DNA of 38,019 nt. Origin: Hyphomicrobiales bacterium. Its GTDB lineage: Bacteria > Pseudomonadota > Alphaproteobacteria > Rhizobiales > JAJFHR01. Numbering within the stretch: position 1 is the stretch's first letter; every line of letters starts with the position of its first letter. Location: contig JAJFHS010000036.1 in the NCBI GenBank assembly GCA_021775475.1, positions 1 through 38,019 of the forward strand, written 5' to 3'. Shown here piece after piece: positions 9,446 to 18,514 of this stretch. Under the pieces are notes generated by a model. The model saw nothing but the letters and a program-made list of their open reading frames with translations, made no database searches and had not been told where the DNA came from. Made by a program: the position numbers and the translations under genes.

Positions 9446-9580
9446 TTAAAAATTCAGATATGATTTTATGTAATAGATAAAATCAAAATAGCTATAGCCA
9501 TTGTCGTCCAGAATTTGCATGGTGACAACGACAATAAGGCCCGCCAGCAGCGTTTTTAGGGATGTTTTCAGGCTTATCAT
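9446..9580 (-). CDS. Possible 44-residue single-helix membrane protein
   Basis: A short leftward frame from ATG at 9580 to TAA at 9446 encodes 44 residues. It has a basic N-terminus (MISLKTSLK), one clear transmembrane-like segment (TLLAGLIVVVTMQIL) and an aromatic tail (NGYSYFDFIYYIKSYLNF). This organisation looks like a real small membrane protein. It fills an otherwise empty 291-bp gap and converges on gatB, with 6 bp between the stops. Against it: no Shine-Dalgarno sequence is visible upstream of the ATG, and I recognise no family. I cannot assign a function. Confidence 0.35.
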   Translation of the reverse strand: MISLKTSLKTLLAGLIVVVTMQILDDNGYSYFDFIYYIKSYLNF

Positions 9581-9730
9581 AATGGCGTGATTTTAGCGTA
9601 ATTGAATTATAATTACCTTAAACGCCGCAGGTGGTTTTTATTTAAAGTCTCCGGCTTTGACGGTGTTGATTTTTGCCTCAGATCAGTTAACGTTCCCGAC
9701 AACGTTTGTAATTCATCAAAGGAGCCATAA

Positions 9731-10705
9731 ATGGCACACGCAATAGTAGTCAACGAAGTTGGCGGTCCTGACGTTTTGAAGTGGCAAGAAGTTGAAGTTG
9801 GGGAGCCCGGCACCGGTGAAGTAAAAATTCGCCATCATGCGGTGGGGCTGAATTATATTGATGTCTATTTCCGCACCGGGGCTTATCCCGCTGCAGCTGT
9901 GCCGTTCACGCCAGGAATGGAGGCTGCGGGCGAAGTTCTGGCGGTTGGGGCTGATGTGGATATTCTCAAGCCCGGAGATCGTGTCGCCTATGCCGGTGCG
10001 ATTGGATCTTACGCTACGGAAAGGATCGCTCCTGCTGACAAAATGGTGAAATTGCCCGGTGCCATTTCCTATGAGCAGGGGGCGGCGATGATGTTGCAGG
10101 GCATGACAACGCGTTACCTGCTGCGTAAAACCTATAATGTCACCAGTGATACAACCTTGTTGTTTCATGCCGCTGCTGGCGGTGTTGGACTTTTGGCATG
10201 CCAGTGGGCGGCACATCTGGGTGCCACTATCATTGGCACCGTTGGCTCTGAAGAAAAAGCGCAACTTGCCAAAGAAAACGGCTGTACCCACACTATTCTT
10301 TATCGTGAGGAGAATTTTGTAGAACGCGTCAAGGAACTCACCAATGGTGAGGGTGTTGACGTGGTTTATGATGCTATCGGCAAAGATACGTTTCCCAGTT
10401 CGCTGGATTGCCTCAAACCGTTTGGGTTGTGGGCAAGTTTTGGTGCATCGTCAGGTCCGATAGAAGATTTCAATATAGGAATTTTGGCTCCTAAAGGGTC
10501 GCTGTATGCCACGCGCCCGACTTTGTTTACCTATGTAAATAAGCGCGAAGATCTGCTGGAGACAGCGCAGGATTTGTTTGATGTCGTCGAACAGGGCCAT
10601 GTTAAGATAACCATCAATCAGACATATGACCTTAAAGATGCAGCCCAGGCTCACAGGGATCTTGAAGCGCGAAAAACTACAGGATCTACAATTCTGATAC
10701 CGTAA
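9731..10705 (+). CDS. NADPH:quinone oxidoreductase (zeta-crystallin type, MDR superfamily)
   Basis: This is a 324-residue cytoplasmic medium-chain reductase that reduces quinones or related enones with NADPH. It has the quinone-reductase N-terminus (VNEVGGPDVLKWQEVEVGEP), VGLNYIDVYFRTGAYP, PFTPGMEAAGEV, and the cofactor-binding loop AAAGGVGLLACQWA with GCTHTILYREENF after it. It lacks the structural-zinc cysteines of alcohol dehydrogenases, as expected. An AAAGGAG site precedes the ATG. It lies upstream of glyA with a 33-bp gap, so read-through is likely. True substrate is unknown. Confidence 0.9.
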   Translation: MAHAIVVNEVGGPDVLKWQEVEVGEPGTGEVKIRHHAVGLNYIDVYFRTGAYPAAAVPFTPGMEAAGEVLAVGADVDILKPGDRVAYAGAIGSYATERIAPADKMVKLPGAISYEQGAAMMLQGMTTRYLLRKTYNVTSDTTLLFHAAAGGVGLLACQWAAHLGATIIGTVGSEEKAQLAKENGCTHTILYREENFVERVKELTNGEGVDVVYDAIGKDTFPSSLDCLKPFGLWASFGASSGPIEDFNIGILAPKGSLYATRPTLFTYVNKREDLLETAQDLFDVVEQGHVKITINQTYDLKDAAQAHRDLEARKTTGSTILIP

Positions 10706-10738
10706 AGCCTCGAACTCTTAGAAAACAGGGATGGAACA

Positions 10739-12049
10739 ATGTCCACACATGATCAAAACAAAGCGGATAGTATCTATCCCGGTTTTTTCTCAACCAAACT
10801 GGCGCAAAGTGACCCGGATATAGCTGCGGCAATTACCGCTGAACTCGGTCGTCAGCAAAACGAGATTGAGTTGATTGCTTCTGAAAACATCGTCTCAAGA
10901 GCGGTGCTGGAAGCGCAAGGCTCGATCATGACCAACAAATATGCCGAAGGCTATCCCGGGCGGCGCTATTATGGTGGTTGCGAATATGTGGATGTGGTTG
11001 AAACTCTGGCGATTGAGCGGGCCAAACAGCTGTTTGGCTGTGAATATGTCAATGTGCAGCCTAATTCCGGCTCCCAGGCCAATCAGGGTGCGATGATGGC
11101 GATGGTCAAGCCCGGTGCGACCATTTTGGGCCTAAGCCTTGCTGCTGGTGGTCATCTGACCCATGGCGCACCGCCCAACCAGTCGGGCAAATGGTTTAAT
11201 GCCATTCAGTATGGTGTGGACAAAAATACCTCGCAGGTTGATTTTGATGAGGTTGAAGCGCTGGCCAAAGAGCATAAGCCGGAAGTCATTATCGTTGGCG
11301 GCTCGGCCTATCCGCGCACTTTGGATTTTGCCCGCTTCCGTGCCATTGCCGATATGGTGGGGGCTTATCTGTTTGTCGATATGGCGCATATTGCCGGACT
11401 TGTGGCCTCCGGCGTCCACCCCAGCCCGTTTCCCCATGCCCATGTGGCCACCACCACCACCCACAAAACCCTGCGCGGTCCGCGCGGTGGCATGATTCTC
11501 ACCAACGATGAAGCTTTGGCGAAAAAGATCAATTCCGCCATCTTCCCCGGTTTGCAAGGTGGACCGTTGATGCATGTGATTGCGGGTAAGGCGGCAGCCT
11601 TTGGTGAAGCCTTGCGGCCTGACTTTAAAATTTACTGCCAAAGCGTTGTTGATAATGCCAAAACATTGGCGCAACGTTTGATTGATGGTGGCTGTGATAT
11701 CGTCTCCGGTGGCACCGACACGCATTTGATGCTGGTCGATCTCAGGCCCAAAAAACTTACCGGCAAGGCCGCAGAAGCCGCCCTTGGCCGCGCCAATATA
11801 ACGTGTAATAAAAACGGCGTGCCGTTTGATCCCGAAAAGCCCACTATCACCTCAGGTATTCGTTTAGGCACACCGGCGTGTACAACGCGCGGGTTTGGCA
11901 TTGCGGAATTCGTCGAAGTAGGCGATATGATCAATGAGGTTCTCGATGGTCTGGCCAGCAATGGTGAAGACGGCAACGGTGGCGTTGAAGCATCTGTCAA
12001 ATCGAGAGTAATTGATTTATGCGGCCGGTTTCCGATTTATCCTTCGTAA
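10739..12049 (+). CDS. glyA: Serine hydroxymethyltransferase GlyA
   Basis: GlyA interconverts serine plus THF with glycine plus 5,10-methylene-THF, the main source of one-carbon units. The 436-residue product carries the PLP-binding lysine K243 in [14 protein letters not shown], the N-terminal [22 protein letters not shown] and [14 protein letters not shown]. It leads into nrdR 24 bp later, the usual alphaproteobacterial glyA-nrdR arrangement. In this genome the methylene-THF pool may also be fed by the folate domain of Tdm, though nothing shows co-regulation. Confidence 0.97.
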   Translation: MSTHDQNKADSIYPGFFSTKLAQSDPDIAAAITAELGRQQNEIELIASENIVSRAVLEAQGSIMTNKYAEGYPGRRYYGGCEYVDVVETLAIERAKQLFGCEYVNVQPNSGSQANQGAMMAMVKPGATILGLSLAAGGHLTHGAPPNQSGKWFNAIQYGVDKNTSQVDFDEVEALAKEHKPEVIIVGGSAYPRTLDFARFRAIADMVGAYLFVDMAHIAGLVASGVHPSPFPHAHVATTTTHKTLRGPRGGMILTNDEALAKKINSAIFPGLQGGPLMHVIAGKAAAFGEALRPDFKIYCQSVVDNAKTLAQRLIDGGCDIVSGGTDTHLMLVDLRPKKLTGKAAEAALGRANITCNKNGVPFDPEKPTITSGIRLGTPACTTRGFGIAEFVEVGDMINEVLDGLASNGEDGNGGVEASVKSRVIDLCGRFPIYPS

Positions 12050-12073
12050 ATGAACCCGCCAGGAGAATAAACC

Positions 12074-12556
12074 ATGCGGTGTCCCTATTGCGGAAGTTCG
12101 AATACTCAGGTTAAGGATTCGCGACCGACCGAAGATAATACCGCAATACGCCGCCGCCGCTCGTGTCAGGATTGTAGCGGGCGCTTTACCACTTTCGAGC
12201 GCATTCAGTTGCGTGAGCTAACAGTTATCAAGAAAACCGGCAGGCGGGTGCCGTTTGATCGTGACAAACTGATGCGCTCTTTACAAGTGGCCCTGCGCAA
12301 GCGTCCGGTCGAGCCTGAACGCGTCGAGCGTATGGCCAGCGGCATTGTGCGCAGGTTGGAAAATATGGGCGAAAGCGAAATCAACTCGGATACAATCGGC
12401 CATCTGGTGATGGAAGTTCTGCGCCGTCTTGATGATGTGGCCTATGTGCGGTTTGCCTCGGTCTACAAGGAATTTCGCGAAGCCAAGGATTTCGAGGTTT
12501 TGCTCGGTGAATTGACCGGTGAAGATCTGGACAGTGATACGGTCCTGGAAGACTAA
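12074..12556 (+). CDS. nrdR: Transcriptional repressor NrdR
   Basis: NrdR senses ATP/dATP and represses ribonucleotide reductase genes. The 160-residue protein has an N-terminal zinc ribbon with four cysteines (C3, C6, C31, C34; CPYC...CQDC) and an ATP-cone domain beginning [16 protein letters not shown]. The C-terminus contains the typical [17 protein letters not shown] lies upstream of the ATG. It sits between glyA and the riboflavin genes, and its stop shares one base with the ribD ATG. No ribonucleotide reductase gene lies in the window. Confidence 0.97.
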   Translation: MRCPYCGSSNTQVKDSRPTEDNTAIRRRRSCQDCSGRFTTFERIQLRELTVIKKTGRRVPFDRDKLMRSLQVALRKRPVEPERVERMASGIVRRLENMGESEINSDTIGHLVMEVLRRLDDVAYVRFASVYKEFREAKDFEVLLGELTGEDLDSDTVLED

Positions 12557-13662
12557 TGGACAACGACGATAGCCGGTTTATGGGTCTGGCGATTGAACTG
12601 AGCCGTCGTGGCGTCGGCGCTACAGGCCAAAACCCGCCAGTAGGCTGTGTCATCATCAAAGATAAAATAATTGTCGGGCGTGGATTTACCGCCAGCGGTG
12701 GCCGTCCGCACGCCGAAACCATTGCTCTGGCCCAGGCGGGTGTCCTGGCTCAAGGTGCTACTGCCTACGTGACCCTGGAGCCGTGTTGTCATCACGGCAA
12801 GACCGGGCCGTGCAGCGAGGCTTTGATCAAGGCCGGTATTTCGCGCGTAGTCTGTGCTGTGCTTGATCCTGATGATCGCGTTAGCGGCAAGGGGATGGAG
12901 CAATTACGCAGCCACGATATAGAGGTAGAAACAGGTGTCTGTGCTGCCGACGCAGGAGAAGTTCTGGCGGGGTATTTGTCACGCAAAACCTTGGGAAAAC
13001 CAGCGGTTTTGCTAAAACTTGCCATCTCCAAGGATGAAAAACTTGCCACCAATGACCCGGACAAGCGCTGGATAACCGGTGAACTGGCGCGTGATCGTGG
13101 TCACCTTATGCGGGCTCAAAGCGATGCTATTGTTGTGGGCATCGGAACGGTGCTGGAAGATGATCCCGATCTTACCTGCCGCCTCAAGGGGCTTGAGCAT
13201 CTTTCACCGATTCGCGTTATCGTCGATACAAATCTGAAGACGCCAGTTGACTGCCGTTTGGTTGAAAGCGCTCAAACTGTGCCGGTGATGATAGCTTGTT
13301 CGCAAAATGTCGAGATTGAACAGAGCATGAGACTGTTTGAAAAAGGTGTCGAGATCATTCCCTGCCGCACCAAGGCCGGGCGTATTGATTTATCCGACCT
13401 TCTGGTCCGGCTGGCTGATCATGGGATAAACCGCGTAATGTTTGAAGGTGGGGCACAAATTGCTGAAGCGTTGATAGAAGACGATCTGATTGACGAGCTT
13501 GCCATTTTTAAAGCGCCACATAAAATCGGTAAGAATGGCACACCGGCCTTTACCGGGACGACTTTGCACGAAATTGTAAAACGCCTGTCATTGCGGAAAA
13601 AAACTCAAATAAAAGTCGGCTGCGATGATCTGTCCCTGTACCACCGGTTGATAAAGGGCTAA
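12556..13662 (+). CDS. ribD: Bifunctional riboflavin biosynthesis deaminase/reductase RibD
   Basis: RibD deaminates the GTP-derived pyrimidine and then reduces its ribosyl side chain, two consecutive steps of riboflavin synthesis. The 368-residue protein has an N-terminal cytidine-deaminase-like domain with zinc ligands H52 (in PHAE54), C77 (in LEPCCHHG) and C86 (in TGPC). E54 is the proton shuttle. From about residue 150 comes a dihydrofolate-reductase-like domain (LLKLAISKDEKLA; VGIGTVLEDDPDLTCR; VMFEGGAQIAEALI). The start overlaps the nrdR stop (TAATG), implying coupling. Confidence 0.96.
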   Translation: MDNDDSRFMGLAIELSRRGVGATGQNPPVGCVIIKDKIIVGRGFTASGGRPHAETIALAQAGVLAQGATAYVTLEPCCHHGKTGPCSEALIKAGISRVVCAVLDPDDRVSGKGMEQLRSHDIEVETGVCAADAGEVLAGYLSRKTLGKPAVLLKLAISKDEKLATNDPDKRWITGELARDRGHLMRAQSDAIVVGIGTVLEDDPDLTCRLKGLEHLSPIRVIVDTNLKTPVDCRLVESAQTVPVMIACSQNVEIEQSMRLFEKGVEIIPCRTKAGRIDLSDLLVRLADHGINRVMFEGGAQIAEALIEDDLIDELAIFKAPHKIGKNGTPAFTGTTLHEIVKRLSLRKKTQIKVGCDDLSLYHRLIKG

Positions 13663-13673
13663 GGGACTAGAGT

Positions 13674-14279
13674 ATGTTTACAGGAATCATTACAGATTTG
13701 GGTGAAGTTGTGGAGGTCCGGGGAAATACGGACCGGCAACTCAAAATCGCCTGCACTTATGATCCTGATACAATAGATATTGGGGCGTCCATTGCGTGTT
13801 CCGGTGTCTGTCTCACCGTGGTTGAAAAAGGGCGTGAAGGCGCGCGCAACTGGTTCAAAGTCGATATCTCGGCGCAATCGATCAGTTCCACCACTGCGGG
13901 CGCGTGGGGGGAGGGCACAATTTTGAACCTGGAGCGGGCCTTGAAAGTTGGCGATGAACTGGGGGGGCACTTGGTGTCTGGACACGTGGATGATGTGGCT
14001 GAGATTATCGGGTTGGAAACAGTTGGAGAAAGTCAGCGATTTCGTTTTCAGGTAATGGAAGAATTCTCGCGGTTTATTGCGCAAAAAGGTTCGGTCTGCC
14101 TTGATGGCACGTCCTTTACCGTCAATGATGTATCTGATTGCGAGTTCGACATAAACATTATTCCCCACACTTTGGCGGTGACCACCTGGGGGCATAAAAA
14201 GATTGGCGATAGGGTCAATCTTGAGATAGATGTGATCGCACGATATGTGGCGCGAATGAATGTGGAGACTAAAAACTGA
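13674..14279 (+). CDS. ribE: Riboflavin synthase alpha subunit
   Basis: This enzyme dismutates two 6,7-dimethyl-8-ribityllumazine molecules to riboflavin. The 201-residue product begins with the invariant [12 protein letters not shown] and has two tandem lumazine-binding halves, the second beginning near [19 protein letters not shown]. It overlaps the next gene's ATG by one base (TGATG). It is called ribE in this naming scheme (ribC in others). No FMN riboswitch is visible ahead of the rib genes, which run straight on from nrdR. Confidence 0.95.
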   Translation: MFTGIITDLGEVVEVRGNTDRQLKIACTYDPDTIDIGASIACSGVCLTVVEKGREGARNWFKVDISAQSISSTTAGAWGEGTILNLERALKVGDELGGHLVSGHVDDVAEIIGLETVGESQRFRFQVMEEFSRFIAQKGSVCLDGTSFTVNDVSDCEFDINIIPHTLAVTTWGHKKIGDRVNLEIDVIARYVARMNVETKN

Positions 14280-15430
14280 TGCCCGGTGAAAACGCTGCCA
14301 AATCCCTTGCTGAAAATATCCTCTCGCCAATTGAAGAAGTGATTGAGGATGCCCGCAATGGCCGTATGGTCGTGCTGGTGGATGCGGAAGACCGTGAAAA
14401 TGAGGGTGATCTGATTATTCCAGCCCAGATGGCGACGCCGGATGCCATTAACTTCATGGCCAAATATGGTCGCGGCCTTATTTGTCTCACTCTTGATCGT
14501 GAGCGTGCCGAAGAGCTGGATCTGGAATATATGACACCGCGCAATCAATCGCGCCACGAAACCGCGTTCACAATTTCGATTGAAGCACGCGAAGGTATCT
14601 CAACGGGTATTTCCGCCCATGACCGGGCGCATACGGTTTCGGTGGCAATCGATGCCACCAAAAATCACCAGGACATCGTCTCGCCCGGCCATGTCTTTCC
14701 CCTGATTGCCAAGGATGGTGGTGTGCTGGTGCGTTCGGGACATACGGAAGCGGCTTGTGATATTTCCCGTCTGGCCGGATTATATCCAGCCGGTGTTATT
14801 TGTGAGATTATGAATGATGACGGCTCCATGGCGCGGTTGCCCGATCTTGTTCCCTTTGCTGAGCATCACAGGCTGAAAATCGGTACTATTGCAGATTTGA
14901 TTGCCTATCGTTTGCGCTATGACAATCTGGTTAAGGTGGTCCGGGAACAGACGATTGAAAGTGCGCATGGTGGTGAGTTTGCCATGAAGATATACGCCAA
15001 CACGGCTGATTATACCGAACATGTGGTGTTGGTAAAAGGCGATATCAGTGGCGATGAGCCGGTTTTGGTGCGGATGCATTCGGTTGATTTTTTCAATGAT
15101 GTGGTTGGCGTTGACCCGGCGAAGGATAGCCTGATAAAAAACGCCATGAAAATCATCGAAAAAGCAGGACGCGGTGTTATTGTCCTGTTACGTGATACCA
15201 GTATTACTGTTTTATCGGACAGCGTCGGCTCGTCACCATCAGGCGATGAGCCCGAAGCACCACCACCACCACCGGAAGAACGTCTGGTGGAATATGGCAT
15301 CGGTGCCCAGATATTGAATGACCTGGGGGTGAGTGACATGATACTGCTGTCAAATACGCCATCACGGCGCATCGTCGGCATAGATGGTTACGGGCTGAGG
15401 ATTGTCGACCAGCGCCCCATAAATGAATAA
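14279..15430 (+). CDS. ribBX: 3,4-dihydroxy-2-butanone-4-phosphate synthase with degenerate GTP cyclohydrolase II-like domain (RibBX type)
   Basis: The N-terminal half (about residues 12-210) is a complete DHBP synthase: [15 protein letters not shown] carries the acidic metal-binding residues, and [11 protein letters not shown] the catalytic region. It makes the four-carbon unit of riboflavin from ribulose-5-phosphate. The C-terminal half (about 225-383) aligns in order with GTP cyclohydrolase II ([30 protein letters not shown]) but has none of the three zinc cysteines of the C-x-x-x-CDC site. It also has a proline-rich insert (EAPPPPPEE). This matches the known proteobacterial RibBX variant, whose second domain is not a cyclohydrolase. 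A separate ribA must exist elsewhere. Confidence 0.88.
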   Translation: MPGENAAKSLAENILSPIEEVIEDARNGRMVVLVDAEDRENEGDLIIPAQMATPDAINFMAKYGRGLICLTLDRERAEELDLEYMTPRNQSRHETAFTISIEAREGISTGISAHDRAHTVSVAIDATKNHQDIVSPGHVFPLIAKDGGVLVRSGHTEAACDISRLAGLYPAGVICEIMNDDGSMARLPDLVPFAEHHRLKIGTIADLIAYRLRYDNLVKVVREQTIESAHGGEFAMKIYANTADYTEHVVLVKGDISGDEPVLVRMHSVDFFNDVVGVDPAKDSLIKNAMKIIEKAGRGVIVLLRDTSITVLSDSVGSSPSGDEPEAPPPPPEERLVEYGIGAQILNDLGVSDMILLSNTPSRRIVGIDGYGLRIVDQRPINE

Positions 15431-15446
15431 TTGAGCAGATAGACAG

Positions 15447-15881
15447 ATGACACAAAGCCATGTCCGAATTTTGATCGTGGAAGCTCCTTATTATGCCGAA
15501 ATAGCTGAGATGCTGGCCACAGGTGCGATTGCGGAGCTTGAGGCACGCGGCGTTGACTATAAACGTTTCACTGTTCCCGGCGCTCTGGAAATCCCGGCTG
15601 TTATCTCGGCGGCCAGTGACAGTTTTGATGGCTTTGTTGCGCTTGGGTGTGTTATTCGCGGCCAGACCAGCCATTATGATATTGTAGCCGGTGAATCCGC
15701 CCGCGCTTTAATGGATTTAAGTATTGGCAACAATCTGGCGATCGGCAATGGCATCTTGACCACGGATACGAGGGCGCAGGCCGAAGTGCGTGCCGATCCA
15801 GATCAAAAAAACAAAGGACGCGATGCGGTGCAAGCCTGTCTCGCCATTATAGAAGCTAAAATGGAATTTTCGCGTTCATGA
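15447..15881 (+). CDS. ribH: 6,7-dimethyl-8-ribityllumazine synthase
   Basis: RibH condenses the ribityl-aminopyrimidine from the RibD branch with the DHBP made by RibB to form lumazine. The 144-residue protein has the typical VPGALEIPAVISAAS (substrate loop), FVALGCVIRGQTSHYDIVAGES with the catalytic His, and a late NGILTTDT. The length is on the short side but normal for alphaproteobacteria. Its stop overlaps the nusB ATG by 4 bp, consistent with one rib-nusB-thiL transcript. Confidence 0.95.
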   Translation: MTQSHVRILIVEAPYYAEIAEMLATGAIAELEARGVDYKRFTVPGALEIPAVISAASDSFDGFVALGCVIRGQTSHYDIVAGESARALMDLSIGNNLAIGNGILTTDTRAQAEVRADPDQKNKGRDAVQACLAIIEAKMEFSRS

Positions 15882-16366
15882 GTAAAACATCGGAAAAAAC
15901 CCCCGCCAAACCCGCCAAAAAGGCATTGACCCGGGCTAGTGCGCGATTAAAAGCGGTACAGGCACTTTATCAGATGGAACTTGGTTCTGAAGATGTGGGA
16001 GAGGTTATGGCCCAGTTTGTGGGCCAAGGGCTGGCAAATGAACCCGGTCAGGAGAGCATTGCGCAACCTGATTGGCCGTTCTTTGAAAGTCTGGTAACGG
16101 GAATTGTCAAAGAACAACGTGAACTTGATCCTTTGATCAACGAAAGCCTGGCCAAAGGCTGGACGCTGGCACGTATTGATGCAACCGTTAGAGCCATTCT
16201 GCGTGCCGGTTGTTTTGAACTTGGGCAACGCAAAGACGTGCCGGCCAAAGTGGTGATTAATGAATACGTTGAAATCGCCCACAGTTTTTTTGCCGGCGAA
16301 GAATCCAAATTAATAAACGCGGTGCTCGACAAGCTGGCGCGGCACCTGAGGCCGAAGGAATTTTAA
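15878..16366 (+). CDS. nusB: Transcription antitermination factor NusB
   Basis: NusB binds boxA RNA with ribosomal protein S10 and supports antitermination on rRNA operons. The 162-residue protein has a lysine/alanine-rich N-terminal extension, then the helical NusB core. That core includes TRASARLKAVQALYQMEL near the start and ARIDATVRAILRAGCFEL and VVINEYVEIAHSFF near the end, followed by a terminal VLDKLARHLR. It overlaps ribH by 4 bp, as in many bacteria where ribH and nusB are coupled. Confidence 0.95.
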   Translation: MSKTSEKTPAKPAKKALTRASARLKAVQALYQMELGSEDVGEVMAQFVGQGLANEPGQESIAQPDWPFFESLVTGIVKEQRELDPLINESLAKGWTLARIDATVRAILRAGCFELGQRKDVPAKVVINEYVEIAHSFFAGEESKLINAVLDKLARHLRPKEF

Positions 16367-16367
16367 A

Positions 16368-17363
16368 ATGGCTGCGGGCAAACACAGCGGTCTCAATGAA
16401 CGGGCATTGATCGCTGACATTTTTGCTCCTTTAGTTGCCAATACACCCGGTGCCTTTAACCTCAAAGATGATGCCGCCTGTCTTGTACCTCCAGCGGGCA
16501 AAGACCTCGTCATTACCACCGATGCAATTGTCGCCGGTGTGCATTTTCTAAAATGTGATCCCGCTGACACAATTGCTGCCAAAGCCTTGCGGGTAAATCT
16601 CTCAGATCTGGCAGCTAAAGGTGCGGAACCGCTGGGGTATACCTTGTGTCTTGCCTTGAATGAAGAATGCACAATCCAGTGGGTCAGGGATTTTGCCAGC
16701 GGGTTGCAGCGCGATCAACTGGGTTACAGTATTTCGCTTTTTGGTGGCGACACGGTTAAGGCACCGGGGCCGTTGAGCGTTTCCATAACGGCTATTGGTA
16801 CCGTGGAAAAAGATGCCATGATCAGGCGTTATGGTGCGCAAGCCGGGGATATTGTTTACGTATCGGGGACCATTGGGGATGGTGCGTTCGGGCTGGATGT
16901 GGCGCGCGGTCTATATGGCGGGTTGGGTGAGGTGCACAAGGAGTTTTTGCTGCAACGATATCGCTGCCCCGAGCCGCGATGTGCTCTGGTACCCGCTTTG
17001 AGGCAATTCGCCAGCGCCGCCATGGATGTCTCAGACGGTCTGATTGGTGATCTTGGTGCACTGTGTTCTGTTTCAGGGGTAAGTGCCGATATAATTCTGG
17101 CTGACGTGCCCTTGTCTTCGGCAGCGCGAAGCCTGGTGTGTGGTGACGACAATTTGTTGCATCGAACCCTTAATGGCGGTGATGACTATGAGGTTATCTG
17201 CACCATAGCCGCCGATGATGCCCGTGCTTTTGAAGCTGCGGCAAAACACTGTCGCGTGGGGGTGAGCAAAATTGGCGTGATTACAACCGGCACGCATTGT
17301 CCTAAAGTGTTTGATAATAATGGGAAACAGATAACGCTGCTGGTTGAGCGATATGAGCATTGA
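16368..17363 (+). CDS. thiL: Thiamine-monophosphate kinase ThiL
   Basis: ThiL phosphorylates thiamine monophosphate to the active cofactor TPP. The 331-residue product belongs to the same ATP-binding superfamily as PurM. It shows FNLKDDAACL, the metal-binding TTDAIVAGVHF, LRVNLSDLAAKGAEPLGY, SLFGGDTVKAPGPLSVSI and LNGGDDYEVICT. It starts 1 bp after the nusB stop and is the last recognisable member of the rib-nusB-thiL run before the methyltransferase. No TPP riboswitch is seen. Confidence 0.95.
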   Translation: MAAGKHSGLNERALIADIFAPLVANTPGAFNLKDDAACLVPPAGKDLVITTDAIVAGVHFLKCDPADTIAAKALRVNLSDLAAKGAEPLGYTLCLALNEECTIQWVRDFASGLQRDQLGYSISLFGGDTVKAPGPLSVSITAIGTVEKDAMIRRYGAQAGDIVYVSGTIGDGAFGLDVARGLYGGLGEVHKEFLLQRYRCPEPRCALVPALRQFASAAMDVSDGLIGDLGALCSVSGVSADIILADVPLSSAARSLVCGDDNLLHRTLNGGDDYEVICTIAADDARAFEAAAKHCRVGVSKIGVITTGTHCPKVFDNNGKQITLLVERYEH

Positions 17364-17378
17364 GGAGTGGGTAAATAG

Positions 17379-18233
17379 ATGACAGATGACACGCAAAAAG
17401 TGGCCGAGCAGCAGCGGCAATACTGGAACTCACCGGTTGGCGACCGATGGGTCAGCAATCAGGCGACGCTGGATGGTATGTTTGTGCCGTTGACCGAGGC
17501 ATTGATGGAGTATGCGGAAATAAAGCCGGGCGAAAAGATACTCGATGTTGGCTGTGGTGCCGGAACCACGACACGCATCTTGGCCGCTAAAGTTGGTGCG
17601 GGCGGCAAGGTTTTGGGGGTCGATATTTCAACAGCGTTAATGACAGCAGCCAAGGCTAATGCAGATGCGGGATCGTTAGAGTTTTTTGAAGGAGACGCAG
17701 GCTCAGTAACTGTGCCATTGGAAGATGCAGATCTGATCATTTCCCGTTTTGGCGTTATGTTCTTTGCTGACACCGCTCAGGCGTTTGCACATATGCGCAA
17801 AGTGCTGAAGCCTGGCGGAAGGCTTTGTTTTGTCTGTTGGGGGCTATTGCAGGATAATCCGTGGTTTCAAATGCCACTGGATGTGATTGCTGACAGACTG
17901 GGGCCAATCGAGTCGATAAAACCGCGTGCACCCGGACCACTGGCCTTTGCCGAGATTGAGTATATTAAAGAATTTCTCGACCAGGCGAAATTTGGCAATA
18001 TAGAAATCAAAACCAGAGACATACAACTTATCTGCCGCCACGGGCCATCAGAAATAGCCGGTTTTTTGTTGGAATTCGGGCCGGGAGCGCGGGTTTTGGC
18101 GACATTGGATATTGATGAGGATACCAGAAGGCTGTTGACGGGTGATTTAGTTGAGCGGGTAGCAGCTTTTGAGGGGGAAGATGGCGTGCAGATTCCCGCC
18201 AAATTGCACTATGTTCGCGCTGCCAACGCATGA
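17379..18233 (+). CDS. Class I SAM-dependent methyltransferase
   Basis: The 284-residue protein has a Rossmann-type methyltransferase core. Motif I, ILDVGCGAGTTTRILA, lies at about residues 52-67. The acidic end of beta-2 is VLGVDIS, and DADLIISRFGVMFFAD is the post-II/IV region. The start MTDDTQKVAEQQRQYWNSPVGDRWV resembles small-molecule methyltransferases of the UbiE/arsenite type, but no substrate-specific feature is visible. A GAGGAGTGG ribosome site precedes the ATG and the gene is 15 bp from thiL, so it is probably in the same transcript. Substrate unknown. Confidence 0.85.
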   Translation: MTDDTQKVAEQQRQYWNSPVGDRWVSNQATLDGMFVPLTEALMEYAEIKPGEKILDVGCGAGTTTRILAAKVGAGGKVLGVDISTALMTAAKANADAGSLEFFEGDAGSVTVPLEDADLIISRFGVMFFADTAQAFAHMRKVLKPGGRLCFVCWGLLQDNPWFQMPLDVIADRLGPIESIKPRAPGPLAFAEIEYIKEFLDQAKFGNIEIKTRDIQLICRHGPSEIAGFLLEFGPGARVLATLDIDEDTRRLLTGDLVERVAAFEGEDGVQIPAKLHYVRAANA

Positions 18234-18250
18234 ACTTTGGAGGAAATTAC

Positions 18251-18298
18251 GTGATTCGACTGTGGAAAGTCGCTAATTTTTGCTGTTTTTGTCTGTAA
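18251..18298 (+). other. 15-codon mini-ORF with a strong ribosome site, and weak hairpin
   Basis: GGAGG at 18239-18243 lies 7 bp ahead of a GTG that opens a 15-codon frame (MIRLWKVANFCCFCL) ending in TAA. Inside it CGACT (18257-18261) and AGTCG (18268-18272) can pair, followed by T-rich sequence, so it may instead be a weak terminator for the methyltransferase transcript. The remainder of the 281-bp gap before hppA holds a second possible hairpin, CCCAT/ATGGG at 18456-18475. Either the ORF or the terminator reading could be chance. Confidence 0.2.
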
Positions 18299-18514
18299 AA
18301 ACCGCTGTGTTATGCGAGTTTTTTGGAAATAAGACCAAAGACATGTGTCTTTTGCACTGCAAACAGTTGCGTTGGGGCGCTAGTTTTGGCATTGTCCGCC
18401 CGATTTAGCGGCTACGGGGGCTGCTGGCGAATTTTAAACTAATTTGATTGGGCACCCCATGAAATTTGTTATGGGCCGCTCTGAACAACATTTGATGAGC
18501 TTAAGGAAAGTTTT

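Noticed and set aside
9462..9484. Terminator for gatB at GATTTTAT/ATAAAATC
   Set aside because: The stem is all A/T-rich with one G-C pair and lacks a T-run directly after it; too weak to call.
12050..15446. FMN riboswitch for the rib genes
   Set aside because: The rib genes overlap or nearly touch each other and nrdR; there is no leader long enough for the aptamer.
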